Both the position numbers and the translations under genes were made by a program. Of a stretch of DNA of 64,000 nt, positions 7,765-16,583 are shown one piece after another; within the stretch, counting starts at the first letter, position 1, and each line of letters begins with the position of its first letter. The stretch lies in the NCBI GenBank assembly GCA_947303465.1, contig CAMYYI010000008.1:1-64000 (forward strand), read 5' to 3'. The stretch is from an uncultured Bacteroidales bacterium. GTDB lineage: Bacteria; Bacteroidota; Bacteroidia; Bacteroidales; UBA932. Below the pieces are notes generated by a model, which did no database searches, was not told the DNA's origin, and saw only the letters and a program-made list of their open reading frames with translations.

Positions 7765-9167
7765 TGCTCAAGACAGGACTCGAACTCAAGCAGCAGCAGA
7801 AGCTCTCGCCGCTACAGATTCAGACTATCAAACTGATTCAGATGCCTATACAGGAACTGGAGCAGAAGGTTAGGGCTGAACTGGAGAGCAATCCCGTGCT
7901 TGATGACGAGCCCGACCCCAACAGCGAGTCCGAGACGCGGGATGTTTCCATCGACTCCATTAAGGAAGACGGCGACATTCCCGCTTACCGTCTGAAAGTC
8001 AACAACTGGGGCAAGGATCCCAGGCCTGAATACAATACCTTTTCCGTCAAGGAGAGCTTCACCCAGAGCCTGCAGCGTCAGCTCGGTTTCCGCGACCTTA
8101 CGCCGCACGAGCGGGAGGTGGCTTCTTTCATCATAGGCAGTCTGGATGACGACGGCTACCTGCGCCGCGACATTGATACTATAGTGGACGACCTGGCTTT
8201 CCGGGCCAATATAGAGACCACTCCAGAGGAGGTGGAGCGCATGCTCGCCATAATCCAGGACTTCGAGCCGGTGGGAGTTGGCGCAAGGGACCTGCAGGAG
8301 TGCCTGCTGATACAGTTGCGCAACCTCAAGCCCGGCCCCGAGGTCAACACTGCGATACGCATAGTTGACGAGTGCTTCCAGGACTTCTCCAACAAGCACT
8401 TCCAGAAGATTTGCTCGCGTCTGAACATAAACGAGGACCAGCTGAAAGCCGCTTTTGCAAAGATAGTCAAGCTGAACCCCTCTCCGGGGGGACAGGTGGA
8501 CGACTCCTATGCCGACCAGTCCCAGCAGATAGTCCCCGACTTCATCCTGGACGAGCACGACGGCGTGCTGGATTTCTCCATGCCGCGCTTCAACGTGCCG
8601 GAAATAAGGGTGAACAAGAAGTATGCTGACCTGCTGCTGGAGGCCAAAGGCTCTTCCGAGCGTGCCCAGAAGGAGGCGGCAGCGTTCGTGAAGCAGAAGC
8701 TGGATTCCGCAAAATGGTTCGTGGAGGCGCTGAAGCAGCGTCAGAATACGCTGTCCAAGACCATGCGCGCCATACTCGACTACCAGCACGACTACTTTAT
8801 CGACGGCGACGAGAGCAACCTGCGGCCCATGGTCCTCAAGGACATTGCGGAAATAACCGGGTTCGACATCTCCACGATAAGCCGCGTCGTCAACAGCAAG
8901 TTCATAGAAACCCACTTCGGCATTTTCCCTCTCAAATACTTCTTCTCCGAGGGTATGGAGAACAAAGAGGGCGAGGAAGTCTCTACCCGCGAGCTCAAGA
9001 AGGTTCTCCAGGAGTGCGTGGATGCGGAAGATAAGAAAAAGCCGCTCACTGATGAGCAGCTTGTAGAGGAGATGGCAAAGCGCGGCTACAATGTCGCCCG
9101 CCGCACCATTGCCAAGTATCGCGGTCAGCTTGGCATCCCCCTGGCGCGCTGGCGCAAGGAGATATAG
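7764..9167 (+). CDS. rpoN: RNA polymerase sigma-54 factor RpoN
   Basis: Alternative sigma factor that recognises -24/-12 promoters and needs AAA+ activators. The 467 residues contain the Gln-rich activator-interaction region I (LELKQQQKLSPLQIQTIKLI from residue 5), an acidic region II, the core-binding domain, the helix-turn-helix segment around DISTISRVVNSK, and the RpoN box ARRTIAKYRGQ near the C-terminus. It is the third gene of an overlapping operon behind the promoter at 6825-6855. Its stop lies only 3 bp from the stop of the convergent transporter gene, leaving no room for a conventional terminator. Confidence 0.97.
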   Translation: MLKTGLELKQQQKLSPLQIQTIKLIQMPIQELEQKVRAELESNPVLDDEPDPNSESETRDVSIDSIKEDGDIPAYRLKVNNWGKDPRPEYNTFSVKESFTQSLQRQLGFRDLTPHEREVASFIIGSLDDDGYLRRDIDTIVDDLAFRANIETTPEEVERMLAIIQDFEPVGVGARDLQECLLIQLRNLKPGPEVNTAIRIVDECFQDFSNKHFQKICSRLNINEDQLKAAFAKIVKLNPSPGGQVDDSYADQSQQIVPDFILDEHDGVLDFSMPRFNVPEIRVNKKYADLLLEAKGSSERAQKEAAAFVKQKLDSAKWFVEALKQRQNTLSKTMRAILDYQHDYFIDGDESNLRPMVLKDIAEITGFDISTISRVVNSKFIETHFGIFPLKYFFSEGMENKEGEEVSTRELKKVLQECVDAEDKKKPLTDEQLVEEMAKRGYNVARRTIAKYRGQLGIPLARWRKEI

Positions 9168-9170
9168 TTT

Positions 9171-10577
9171 CTATTTGCTTTTCTCGTATTCGGCTCTGAC
9201 CTCTTCCAGGAGCTTCTCAGCCTTGGCATAACCGTCGGCAGGCTTGTTCCACAGCAGGGCCAGCAATACCGCACCCACTACGCCCATGGCGATAGCGGCC
9301 ACATAAACTCCGTTCCACCCCAGTTCCGGATTGTCTGCAATGAGTCCGAATACGGCACCTGAAACTATAGGGCTGAGATAGCACACTATGCCGACAATGC
9401 CGTTGGCAGTGGCGGCTGCCCTCTTGGTGGCCTGGTTGGAGGCGGCAATACCCAGCAGCGCCTGCGGCCCGTAAATGAAGAAGGCAGACAGAATGAGCAT
9501 GGTGATGAACAGCCAGGGGATATCCTTCACCTGCCAGAATACAAAGAGGCACACGACCGCAAGGATGGTGCATATCGCGCTGGTGCACTGGGCTTTGCTA
9601 TGGAAGAACTTGTCCGTTGCCCAACCGGCGAACAGCATGCCCACAATGCCGCCCACGATCTCGCAGGCACCGACTATAGACGCGGCGAGGGTTATGTCCA
9701 GCCCCTTGTCCTGAACCAGGATAGTGGACCCCCAGTCAAGAATCGTAAAGCGGATTACGTACACGAAGAAATCGGCCACCGCGATGATCCAGATAATAGG
9801 ATTGCCGAATGCCATCTTGCTGACGAATTTCTTGTAAGCCAGTTTGGTAAAATCCGGATCTTCCTTCTCTGCCGGGGCGCTGCTCTCTTTGTGAGCGTCC
9901 ATGTCTTCCGGGTTGGGAAGCCCCACGGATGCGGGAGCGTCCTTGAGCCCGAAAAAGATCATGGCGGAGCCGAATATGGCAAGGACAGCAGGAGCCCAGA
10001 AGCACCACTGCCATGCAGAATTGCCGAAGGTTCCGAGTATGCCGCCTATCATCAGGGCCAGGAGGCCTGCGCCGATGGAGTGTGATGCATTCCAGATAGA
10101 CTGCTTGGTAGCCAGCTCGGACGGTTTGATCCAGTGGGCCATGAGCGAAGAGCAGGGGGGATAGCCCATGCCCTGCAGGTAGCCGTTGATAAGCCACAGG
10201 GAACCAAGGATATATACGAACCCTATGGTGGCTTTGCCGCCGGCGTCAAGTACGTTGAAGAAACTGTTGACTGCAGGGATGAAGCCGATGGCGATATTGA
10301 CCAATGCGGAAAGCAGCAGGCCGAGGGCCATCATGCGCTTGCGGCTGTAGCGGTCTGCCAGCATTCCGTTTATGAAACGCGATACCCCGTAGATTACTCC
10401 GTTAAGCGTAAGGAAGATACCCAGTTGGGTCTTGCTGAGGCCGAGCTCGGCTTCCAGCGCCGGCATGGCGATGCTGAAGTTCTTGCGTACGAAGTAGAAC
10501 AGGGCGTAGCCGATCATCAGAATAATCAGCGTGCGCCACTGCCAGTAATTGTATTTTTTTACGGTCTCCTTGTCCAT
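9171..10577 (-). CDS. MFS organophosphate:phosphate antiporter (GlpT/UhpT/UhpC-like)
   Basis: Inner-membrane major facilitator protein of 468 residues with about 12 hydrophobic helices. The N-terminus YWQWRTLIILMIGYALFYFV followed by RKNFS is typical of the organophosphate:phosphate antiporter family (glycerol-3-phosphate, hexose-phosphate), as is the GVSRFINGMLADR loop between helices 2 and 3. Substrate cannot be read from the sequence. It is the last gene of the long minus-strand run, 2 nt after the NigD-like gene. A clear paralogue lies at 51162-52496. Confidence 0.85.
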   Translation of the reverse strand: MDKETVKKYNYWQWRTLIILMIGYALFYFVRKNFSIAMPALEAELGLSKTQLGIFLTLNGVIYGVSRFINGMLADRYSRKRMMALGLLLSALVNIAIGFIPAVNSFFNVLDAGGKATIGFVYILGSLWLINGYLQGMGYPPCSSLMAHWIKPSELATKQSIWNASHSIGAGLLALMIGGILGTFGNSAWQWCFWAPAVLAIFGSAMIFFGLKDAPASVGLPNPEDMDAHKESSAPAEKEDPDFTKLAYKKFVSKMAFGNPIIWIIAVADFFVYVIRFTILDWGSTILVQDKGLDITLAASIVGACEIVGGIVGMLFAGWATDKFFHSKAQCTSAICTILAVVCLFVFWQVKDIPWLFITMLILSAFFIYGPQALLGIAASNQATKRAAATANGIVGIVCYLSPIVSGAVFGLIADNPELGWNGVYVAAIAMGVVGAVLLALLWNKPADGYAKAEKLLEEVRAEYEKSK

Positions 10578-10579
10578 GG

Positions 10580-11245
10580 CTACCTGCTTATTTTAGTATA
10601 AACGGTGTGCCATTCATTATCCCACAGCCACTTGACTTCAAGCACCACGGGATCTTTTTCCGGGAGTCTGTCCTGAAGGGGGAAGCTGGCATAGAAAGAA
10701 TGCTCCTTGAAGAAATCCACGTTCTCGACAGAGACCTTGTCTTCTCCCGCGTTGTGGCGCAGTACGGTATGAAGCGTATCAGCGCTTGCTCCAGGTACTA
10801 TCTGCAGGTTTACCGAGTGCTTGACGGTGGTGACATCCTTCAGCAGCAGGGTGAAGGCCATGTTGAGGTGACCTCCGGACCACCACCCGTCTCCCATGGC
10901 TATAGGGTCGTCCCCCAGGGCTTCGTCTTCCTCTTCCGTTTCGCAAATGACGGGCTCCTTGGAAAGGGGGACCCAGTGATTCATCAACTCCGCTTCATAC
11001 TGGTTCCCGGTCCCTTCTACCTGGCGGTAAACATCGAACATGGCCACTATGCGGCCGGAGGAGGGGAGTGTGATCTCCAGATCCTGCAGGTTGGTGAAAT
11101 GATAGGTGCAGCCGTCGTCTCCGAGCATAACCTCCGAGTTCTGCATGGTTCCGAACATGCATGCCCTGTAAAGCACGTCAAAGGCCTTGCCGCATGAGCA
11201 GAAGCAGAGTGCGGCAGCCAGTATAACGGGTAGAATACGTCTCAT
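10580..11245 (-). CDS. NigD-like lipoprotein
   Basis: A 221-residue envelope protein. Start 11245 is chosen because it makes an ATGA overlap with the upstream regulator and gives a clean signal peptide; the next upstream start would add nine residues. The Cys-rich end of the signal (LCFCSCG) suggests a lipoprotein, with Cys18 the likely lipidated residue. The central segment resembles NigD-like proteins of Bacteroidales, including the pattern ALGDDPIAMGDGWWSGGHLN, which parallels the conserved NDP...W.SG.YLN of the family. Function is unknown; NigD was first described in a Bacteroides bacteriocin-related locus. It is coupled to the Fur-family gene and the downstream transporter. Confidence 0.7.
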   Translation of the reverse strand: MRRILPVILAAALCFCSCGKAFDVLYRACMFGTMQNSEVMLGDDGCTYHFTNLQDLEITLPSSGRIVAMFDVYRQVEGTGNQYEAELMNHWVPLSKEPVICETEEEDEALGDDPIAMGDGWWSGGHLNMAFTLLLKDVTTVKHSVNLQIVPGASADTLHTVLRHNAGEDKVSVENVDFFKEHSFYASFPLQDRLPEKDPVVLEVKWLWDNEWHTVYTKISR

Positions 11246-11694
11246 ATCAGTTTCTTTCTTGTTGGGTGACAAAGTATCTGTATGTCGATATCATCGATCT
11301 TGTATCCGCGGAAGCGCCGGCCCCTGATGCCCTGGACGGCAGCGGAAAGCATCTCTTCTGCTTCCACATCCAGGAATTCGTGATTCCTGGTGTCGTAAAG
11401 GTGCACATGACGGTGTGCATTGATGTCGAAGACCATCTTGCTGTTGGAACTCATGCGCCTGGAGTATATCCCTTCGTCGGCCAGTCCGGACAGTATGTTG
11501 TAAACCGATGCCTGGGTTATCTTGCAGCCGCCGGCTTTGACTATGGCCTCGTACACCATGTCCGCACTTGCATGTATCATGTCCATCATGGCGGCATGCA
11601 CGGCAATGCGCTGGGGGGTAGCCTTCAGGTTATGCGATTTGAGCATGCGCCTGAATGCTTCCATGTCAACGGATCTCTTCTTCAGTCTTGCCAT
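11242..11694 (-). CDS. Fur-family transcriptional regulator lacking the CxxC zinc site
   Basis: A 150-residue winged-helix regulator. Start 11694 (MARLKKRSV) is chosen because it lies 4 nt after the recN stop; the longer form would run back into recN with no homology. The Fur-type DNA-binding domain covers about 10-90 (LKATPQRIAVHAAMM and ITQASVYNILSGLADEGI). The dimerisation domain has AHRHVHLYDTRNHEF, which keeps several His residues, but the CxxC pair that holds structural zinc in Fur, Zur and PerR is replaced. The metal or other signal sensed is therefore uncertain. The stop overlaps the NigD-like start. Confidence 0.85.
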   Translation of the reverse strand: MARLKKRSVDMEAFRRMLKSHNLKATPQRIAVHAAMMDMIHASADMVYEAIVKAGGCKITQASVYNILSGLADEGIYSRRMSSNSKMVFDINAHRHVHLYDTRNHEFLDVEAEEMLSAAVQGIRGRRFRGYKIDDIDIQILCHPTRKKLI

Positions 11695-11698
11695 GTCC

Positions 11699-13315
11699 TC
11701 AACTGTTTTGCAGAAGAGATTTTGCGTTTGCCATGGCCTCCGGAGTAATGCTGGCGCCGCTAAGCAGCCTGGCAATTTCCTGTATCCGCTCTTCGCCGCT
11801 AACCTGGCGTATGCCGGATACGCTGCGCGAGTCTCCGTCGTCGAAACGCTTGCTTACCACAAAATGGGCGCTGCCCTTTGCCGCCACCTGTGGCAGGTGG
11901 GTTATGGATATGACCTGCATGGTCTCTCCCATGCGGCAGATCATGCTGCCCATCTTGTCTGCAACGCTGCCGGAAACTCCGCTGTCTATCTCGTCGAAGA
12001 TGAGAGTCGGCATGCCCTGGAAGCGTGCCATTACCGCCTTGAGACTCAGCATGATACGGGAAATCTCGCCTCCCGATGCGCACCTGGCTACGTCCACTCC
12101 GGCCCGGCCGTCGGCGGCGAACTTGAAGCTCACGCTGTCTGTCCCGCAAGCCGAAGGCGCTGCAGGCACCAGCTCCACCGAGAAAGCGGCGCGCTCCAGC
12201 TCCAGATATCGCAGGTTGCCGACAATCTCTTCCGCCAGGCGCGGGGCTGCGCTGCTGCGGGCCGCGTTAAGCTTCCTGCAGCACTCGTCATAGCTCTTCT
12301 GGAGTTTCTGCAGCCTGAGTTCCAGCTCCGAGCATAGTTCTTCCAGCCCTTCCGATCCGCTCACTGCGGCCCCGAAGCGGTCGCGTACGGCAATCAGTTC
12401 CTCTACGGTCTTGCAGGAATGCTTGCCCAGCAGCCTGTATATCAGGGACAGGCGCTCTTCCACGGCTTCCAGACGATCTCCGGAAACGTCTATGCGTTCG
12501 GCGGTGCTTTCGGCTTCGGCGCAAATGTCATCCAGCTCAATGCGGGCGGATTCTATGCGCTCCCCAAGCTGCTGCAGCTCCGGAAGGTAGCGTCCAGCAT
12601 GGTCAAGCGATTTGCGTGCCTCCCGCAACGATTCGCTGATGCCTTCGCGTCCGGAAGGACGGAATACGGCCAGCGCAGTTGCGAGCTGTTCGCGTATCTC
12701 GGAAGCGTTGGCCAGGGCCTTATGCTCTTCTTCCAGTTCCGGAAGTTCGTCTTCCTTGAGGGCGGCGGCGCTGAGTTCCCGGTACTGGGCCTCGTTGTAG
12801 TCGTGCTCTGCGGCATCGCGTTTAAGGCGCTCGCGTGCATCTTCCAGCTCATGCCGGCATTCGCCGAGAGCCTTCCAGGCCTTGCGGCAGTCCCCCAGCA
12901 GTTCTTCGTTGCCGGCAAAATGGTCCAGAAGCGAAAGCTGGAACTGCTTGTCTGTGAGCAACAGGCTGTTATGCTGGGAATGAATGTCAATCAGGTGGGA
13001 ACACAGGTCCGAGAGCTCCTGCAGCTGCACTGGGCAGTCGTCTATGAAGCTTCGTGAACGGCCGGACGAATAGATGACGCGGCGCACTATGCGCAGACCC
13101 TCGGGGGTGTCGAACTCGCCTTCCACTACGCAGGTTTCCGCACCCTCGCTGATCATCCCGGGGTCGGCCTTGTCTCCGGCCAGAAGGCCGAGAGCGCCCA
13201 GCAGGATAGACTTACCCGCTCCGGTCTGCCCTGTAATGATCACAAGACCCTCCGGGAGTTTGATGTCCAGAGAGTCTATGAGGATGTAATTGCGTATGTG
13301 GAGGTTGCGCAGCAT
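11699..13315 (-). CDS. recN: DNA repair protein RecN
   Basis: SMC-like ATPase that acts in double-strand-break repair. The 538 residues have the N-terminal Walker A GQTGAGKSILLGALGLL (29-45), two coiled-coil arms through about 150-390, and the C-terminal ATPase half with the ABC signature ASGGEISRIMLSLK and Walker B PTLIFDEIDSGVSG. The length is normal. The gene sits 8 nt after rpoZ and 4 nt before the Fur-family gene, so all three are probably on one mRNA. Confidence 0.97.
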   Translation of the reverse strand: MLRNLHIRNYILIDSLDIKLPEGLVIITGQTGAGKSILLGALGLLAGDKADPGMISEGAETCVVEGEFDTPEGLRIVRRVIYSSGRSRSFIDDCPVQLQELSDLCSHLIDIHSQHNSLLLTDKQFQLSLLDHFAGNEELLGDCRKAWKALGECRHELEDARERLKRDAAEHDYNEAQYRELSAAALKEDELPELEEEHKALANASEIREQLATALAVFRPSGREGISESLREARKSLDHAGRYLPELQQLGERIESARIELDDICAEAESTAERIDVSGDRLEAVEERLSLIYRLLGKHSCKTVEELIAVRDRFGAAVSGSEGLEELCSELELRLQKLQKSYDECCRKLNAARSSAAPRLAEEIVGNLRYLELERAAFSVELVPAAPSACGTDSVSFKFAADGRAGVDVARCASGGEISRIMLSLKAVMARFQGMPTLIFDEIDSGVSGSVADKMGSMICRMGETMQVISITHLPQVAAKGSAHFVVSKRFDDGDSRSVSGIRQVSGEERIQEIARLLSGASITPEAMANAKSLLQNS

Positions 13316-13323
13316 GGCGGAAC

Positions 13324-13647
13324 CTACTCGGTCTTGCCGTCTGCCTTAGCGAAGCGGAAGGACAGTTCCCCGTCCTCGAATTCGGAAATAGCCACCAGGC
13401 CCGGTTTGGGCTGACGCTCAAAGTATTTGGAGATTTCTATCTGCTCCTTGTTCTCGAAGGTCTCTTCCATTGTGTCGCGCTCGTTGCGGAATTCCTCAAG
13501 GCGCTTGTTAAGCTCTTTCTTCTCAGCGAGAGCAATCTGGTTGGCCCTCTGGGCAATAATCACTGCAGTCTCGTAGATGTTGCCGGTAGGGGCGGCGAGG
13601 TCTTTGATGTCCCTCGTAATAGTGTTGTTGGGTATTTTGTTTTCCAT
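13324..13647 (-). CDS. rpoZ: RNA polymerase omega subunit, Bacteroidota type
   Basis: A 107-residue protein matching the Bacteroidota RpoZ-like family. The diagnostic core is PTGNIYETAVIIAQRANQIA (about 20-39) followed by ENKEQIEISKYFERQPKP. Omega helps assemble beta-prime into RNA polymerase. In related genomes the gene lies next to bamD and recN, as here. A 33-nt gap separates it from bamD with no obvious promoter. Confidence 0.88.
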   Translation of the reverse strand: MENKIPNNTITRDIKDLAAPTGNIYETAVIIAQRANQIALAEKKELNKRLEEFRNERDTMEETFENKEQIEISKYFERQPKPGLVAISEFEDGELSFRFAKADGKTE

Positions 13648-13680
13648 ATTTTAAATACGCGGCCCGGTCAGGCGGAAGTT

Positions 13681-14469
13681 TCAATATTTTTCTTTCGCTT
13701 TCTTGTACAGCTTTTCCAGCTCGGGGCGGTGCCCGGACTCGGGATACTCTCCGATGAAGTTGTAATAGTCGTCGTAGAATACCAGGAAGCGCTCCTTCTG
13801 CTTTGCCGGGGTGCTCAATTCTGCATATTTGTAGGAAGCCATCGCGGTGTAAAACAGTATATCCTCGCGATAGCGGTTTTCCGCATCGTCTTTGAGGACG
13901 TTTCTCAGCGCTACCCGGGCGGCGAGGTAGTCCTCCATCTTATAGTAGAGGTAGGCGCTGTCGAAGGCCTTGTGGTCCAGGCGCTCGGTAAGGTCTTCCA
14001 GCATGTGGTAGCACACCGGCCTGTACTCGCTGTCCGGATGGTTGAGCAGATACTCGTTTATGGCCGTGATGCACTTGTACGTGGGGGTCTGGTCCAGCTC
14101 ATAGCGCAGGGTGGAACGGTAGAGGCAGTCGAGACGGAGGAAGGCGGCCGACTCCGAGAACGGACTGCGGGGATAGTTCTCCAGGAAGCGCTCGAAATTG
14201 GTTTCCGCAGTGATGAAATCCTTGGAGCGGTAGTTGCTGAGGCCCCAGTAGTACTGGACCGTATCGTCCCTTGCCGTGCCGTTGGTAATTACCGACAGCG
14301 ACTCGAAAAGCTGGCTCGCCTTGTTATATTTTCCCTCGCTGAAGTATTCGAAGGCGGCATTGTATTTGGCATCCGCGTCATTGCTCTCCAGCAGGAGCTC
14401 ATATTGGGTTTTGCAGGCGCTGAAGACGGCAAGCAGGGCAGCTGCCACAGCAATCAGTCGTGTTTTCAT
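13681..14469 (-). CDS. bamD: Outer-membrane assembly lipoprotein BamD
   Basis: Periplasm-facing lipoprotein of the BAM complex, which inserts beta-barrel proteins into the outer membrane. The signal peptide ends at a lipobox-like FSAC with Cys19. The remaining 240 residues are tetratricopeptide-like helical repeats, for example YNAAFEYFSEGKYNKASQLF and YYWGLSNYRSKDFITAETNF, with the BamD-typical FLENYPRSPFSESAAFLRL. The length of 262 residues is normal. The ATG overlaps the trxB stop by 4 nt. Its partner bamA is at 20644-23235. Confidence 0.93.
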   Translation of the reverse strand: MKTRLIAVAAALLAVFSACKTQYELLLESNDADAKYNAAFEYFSEGKYNKASQLFESLSVITNGTARDDTVQYYWGLSNYRSKDFITAETNFERFLENYPRSPFSESAAFLRLDCLYRSTLRYELDQTPTYKCITAINEYLLNHPDSEYRPVCYHMLEDLTERLDHKAFDSAYLYYKMEDYLAARVALRNVLKDDAENRYREDILFYTAMASYKYAELSTPAKQKERFLVFYDDYYNFIGEYPESGHRPELEKLYKKAKEKY

Positions 14470-15386
14470 CGTTTCAAGAATTTTTCAGCATCCAGGGCGG
14501 CCCGGCAGCCTGAAGCGGCTGCGTTGATGGCCTGGCGGTAAGTGGGATCCTGAACGTCACCTGCGGCGAAAACGCCTTCCACGTTGGTGGCAGATGAGCG
14601 TCCGTCAGTCAAAATGTAACCGGCCTCGTCCGTCTTGACCCAGGGGGCAAAGAGTTTGGACTGGGGGTCGTGACCTATGGCCAGGAAGAAACCGTCGATT
14701 GCAATGTCGAAAACCTCCCCGTCCTTGCGCTCCAGCCGCGCGCCGGTAACTCCGGAAGAGTCTCCCAGGACCTCCCTGGTATTGCAGTTCCAGAGTATTT
14801 CTATGTTAGGAGTCGCGGCCACGCGCTGCTGCATGGCCACGGAGGCCCTGAGAACGTCGCGACGTACTATCATGTAAACCTTGCGGCAGAGTCCTGCAAG
14901 GTAGGTGGCCTCTTCGCAGGCCGTATCTCCTCCGCCAACCACGGCCACGTCTTTTTTGCGATAGAAAAAGCCGTCACAGGTGGCGCAGGCGGACACTCCG
15001 AGCCCGCGGAATTTGAGCTCGGACTCGAGACCGAGATAGCGGGCGGTGGCGCCAGTGGCGATGATGAGGCACTCGGCTTCCAGCTCGTTGCTCCCGTCAA
15101 CGGTAATCTTGAAAGGCCTGCGGGAAAGATCGACGGCACTTACCGTGCCCCTGCGTATGTCCGCTCCCAGGCGTGCGGCCTGCTCCTTCATATCCGCCAT
15201 AAGGGCGTTGGCGTCCACTCCTCCGGGGAAGCCGGGGAAGTTCTCCACGACGGTGGTCGTGGTGAGCTGGCCGCCGGGCTCCATCCCCTCGTAAAGGACG
15301 GGGGAGAGGGCGGCGCGGGACGCGTAAATGGCCGCTGTGTATCCGGCGGGACCTCCGCCGATAATGAGGCATCTTACTTTCTCCAT
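14466..15386 (-). CDS. trxB: Thioredoxin-disulfide reductase TrxB
   Basis: Cytoplasmic FAD/NADPH enzyme that reduces thioredoxin. The 306 residues show the FAD-binding GGGPAGYTAAIYASRA (9-24), the redox-active CATC (about 136-139, in SACATCDGFFYRK), the NADPH-binding GGGDTACEEATYL, and the C-terminal FAD-binding GVFAAGDVQDPTYRQ. All catalytic features are intact. The gene begins immediately after the upstream stop and overlaps bamD by 4 nt. Confidence 0.97.
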   Translation of the reverse strand: MEKVRCLIIGGGPAGYTAAIYASRAALSPVLYEGMEPGGQLTTTTVVENFPGFPGGVDANALMADMKEQAARLGADIRRGTVSAVDLSRRPFKITVDGSNELEAECLIIATGATARYLGLESELKFRGLGVSACATCDGFFYRKKDVAVVGGGDTACEEATYLAGLCRKVYMIVRRDVLRASVAMQQRVAATPNIEILWNCNTREVLGDSSGVTGARLERKDGEVFDIAIDGFFLAIGHDPQSKLFAPWVKTDEAGYILTDGRSSATNVEGVFAAGDVQDPTYRQAINAAASGCRAALDAEKFLKR

Positions 15387-16583
15387 CTACTTCAATATTG
15401 AAATGGTGTTGTTGGCGTTATACTTGAGCCTGCGCACTGCGGTGTTGTTCTTGCCGCTGGCATCGAACACGAAGTCGGTCTGCAGGCCTTTGCCCGGATT
15501 GGCGTAAAGCTCTTCCTGCCATAGCGCAGGGTTGCTCCCGGCCAGGCTCCCGAAATAGTTCATGAGGTCGTAGCCCTGGAAAGACCATTGGCTGGGCTCT
15601 CCCTTGAACAGGCTGCGGTAACGCTCGGTAAAACGGCGTACCGGTATGCTTCCGGGGTCTGCATAATAGCTGGCTGCGATGTGGGCGGCCGCTGCATGCA
15701 GGCTCTCTACTTCCAGATCTGCGGTACTGCGGAGCTTGGCAGTGCTGTAAACCACGTTGTGGCCACCGCGCAGGTTCATGAGCGCAATCTCGCGTATGGC
15801 AGAGCTTGAGAATTCATCGTTTTCGGAGGCTATGACAAAACGGCAGCTGCCCCTCACCCTGTCTTCGAACGAGGAAGGGGAGGAACTTACCACATAGGAA
15901 ATGCCGTTTTCGCCCAGTTTGGAGGCAAGCCTTCCGGTGAGCTCACCTGCGGCTTCTTCGTCGCTCTGCAACAGAACCACGGTATCACCGCCGCGCAGGT
16001 CCTCGCCCAGCCAGCTCACGAGCTCATCGGCCTGGGATTCCCATCCTGAGGGAGCCTGGATAACGTTGTAGCTCTCTGTCAACACTGCCACTTTGGGGTC
16101 GAGCGGCGACACCAGATACCTCCCGCGCATACGGGGAAGCATCTGTTCCATATCTTCCAGTCCCACGGGGCCCAGGATGAGCTGGCAACTGTCGAGCTGC
16201 CAGACCGACGGAAGCCCTGTTGTGGAATCGTAAACGTCTATCCTGTAGTGCATTTCGTCCGAGCTCAGGGCGTCGGCTGCGAGAAGGGCTCCACAGTAGA
16301 AATCCAGGAAATTGCTGTTGGGTGCGCCGGTGCTCTTGAACGGCAGTATCAGCGCCACCCGGGTGCACGGAATTACGGCCACGCTGTCCTCTGCCTCATA
16401 AAAGTCAGTAACGGCATCGGCTACCCTGATGCTATCTCCGGCGGCCACGGTAACGCTGTCCCTTACTGTAACGGAAGTGCTGTCGGATTCCGGACGGGCG
16501 CCGGGAAAAAGGTACCACTGGGCGCAGGCGCTGAAAGGCAGCGCCAGCATCAGTAATAGCATGGCTGTGAGATATCTTCTCAT
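15387..16583 (-). CDS. Periplasmic-binding-protein-like (type I fold) envelope protein
   Basis: A 398-residue exported protein. Start 16583 (MRRYLTAMLLLML) forms an ATGA overlap with the glycosyltransferase stop and gives a proper signal peptide; a Cys near position 19 (FSAC) may be lipidated. From about residue 75 the sequence follows the type I periplasmic-binding fold: VALILPFKS, LDFYCGALLAADAL, a QLDSCQLILGPVG segment, and later FTERYRSLFKGEPSQWSFQGYD. Related Bacteroidota proteins often carry LysM repeats before this fold, but I see none here. Function is unknown. An LpoA-like role in peptidoglycan synthesis or solute sensing are both possible. Confidence 0.65.
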   Translation of the reverse strand: MRRYLTAMLLLMLALPFSACAQWYLFPGARPESDSTSVTVRDSVTVAAGDSIRVADAVTDFYEAEDSVAVIPCTRVALILPFKSTGAPNSNFLDFYCGALLAADALSSDEMHYRIDVYDSTTGLPSVWQLDSCQLILGPVGLEDMEQMLPRMRGRYLVSPLDPKVAVLTESYNVIQAPSGWESQADELVSWLGEDLRGGDTVVLLQSDEEAAGELTGRLASKLGENGISYVVSSSPSSFEDRVRGSCRFVIASENDEFSSSAIREIALMNLRGGHNVVYSTAKLRSTADLEVESLHAAAAHIAASYYADPGSIPVRRFTERYRSLFKGEPSQWSFQGYDLMNYFGSLAGSNPALWQEELYANPGKGLQTDFVFDASGKNNTAVRRLKYNANNTISILK

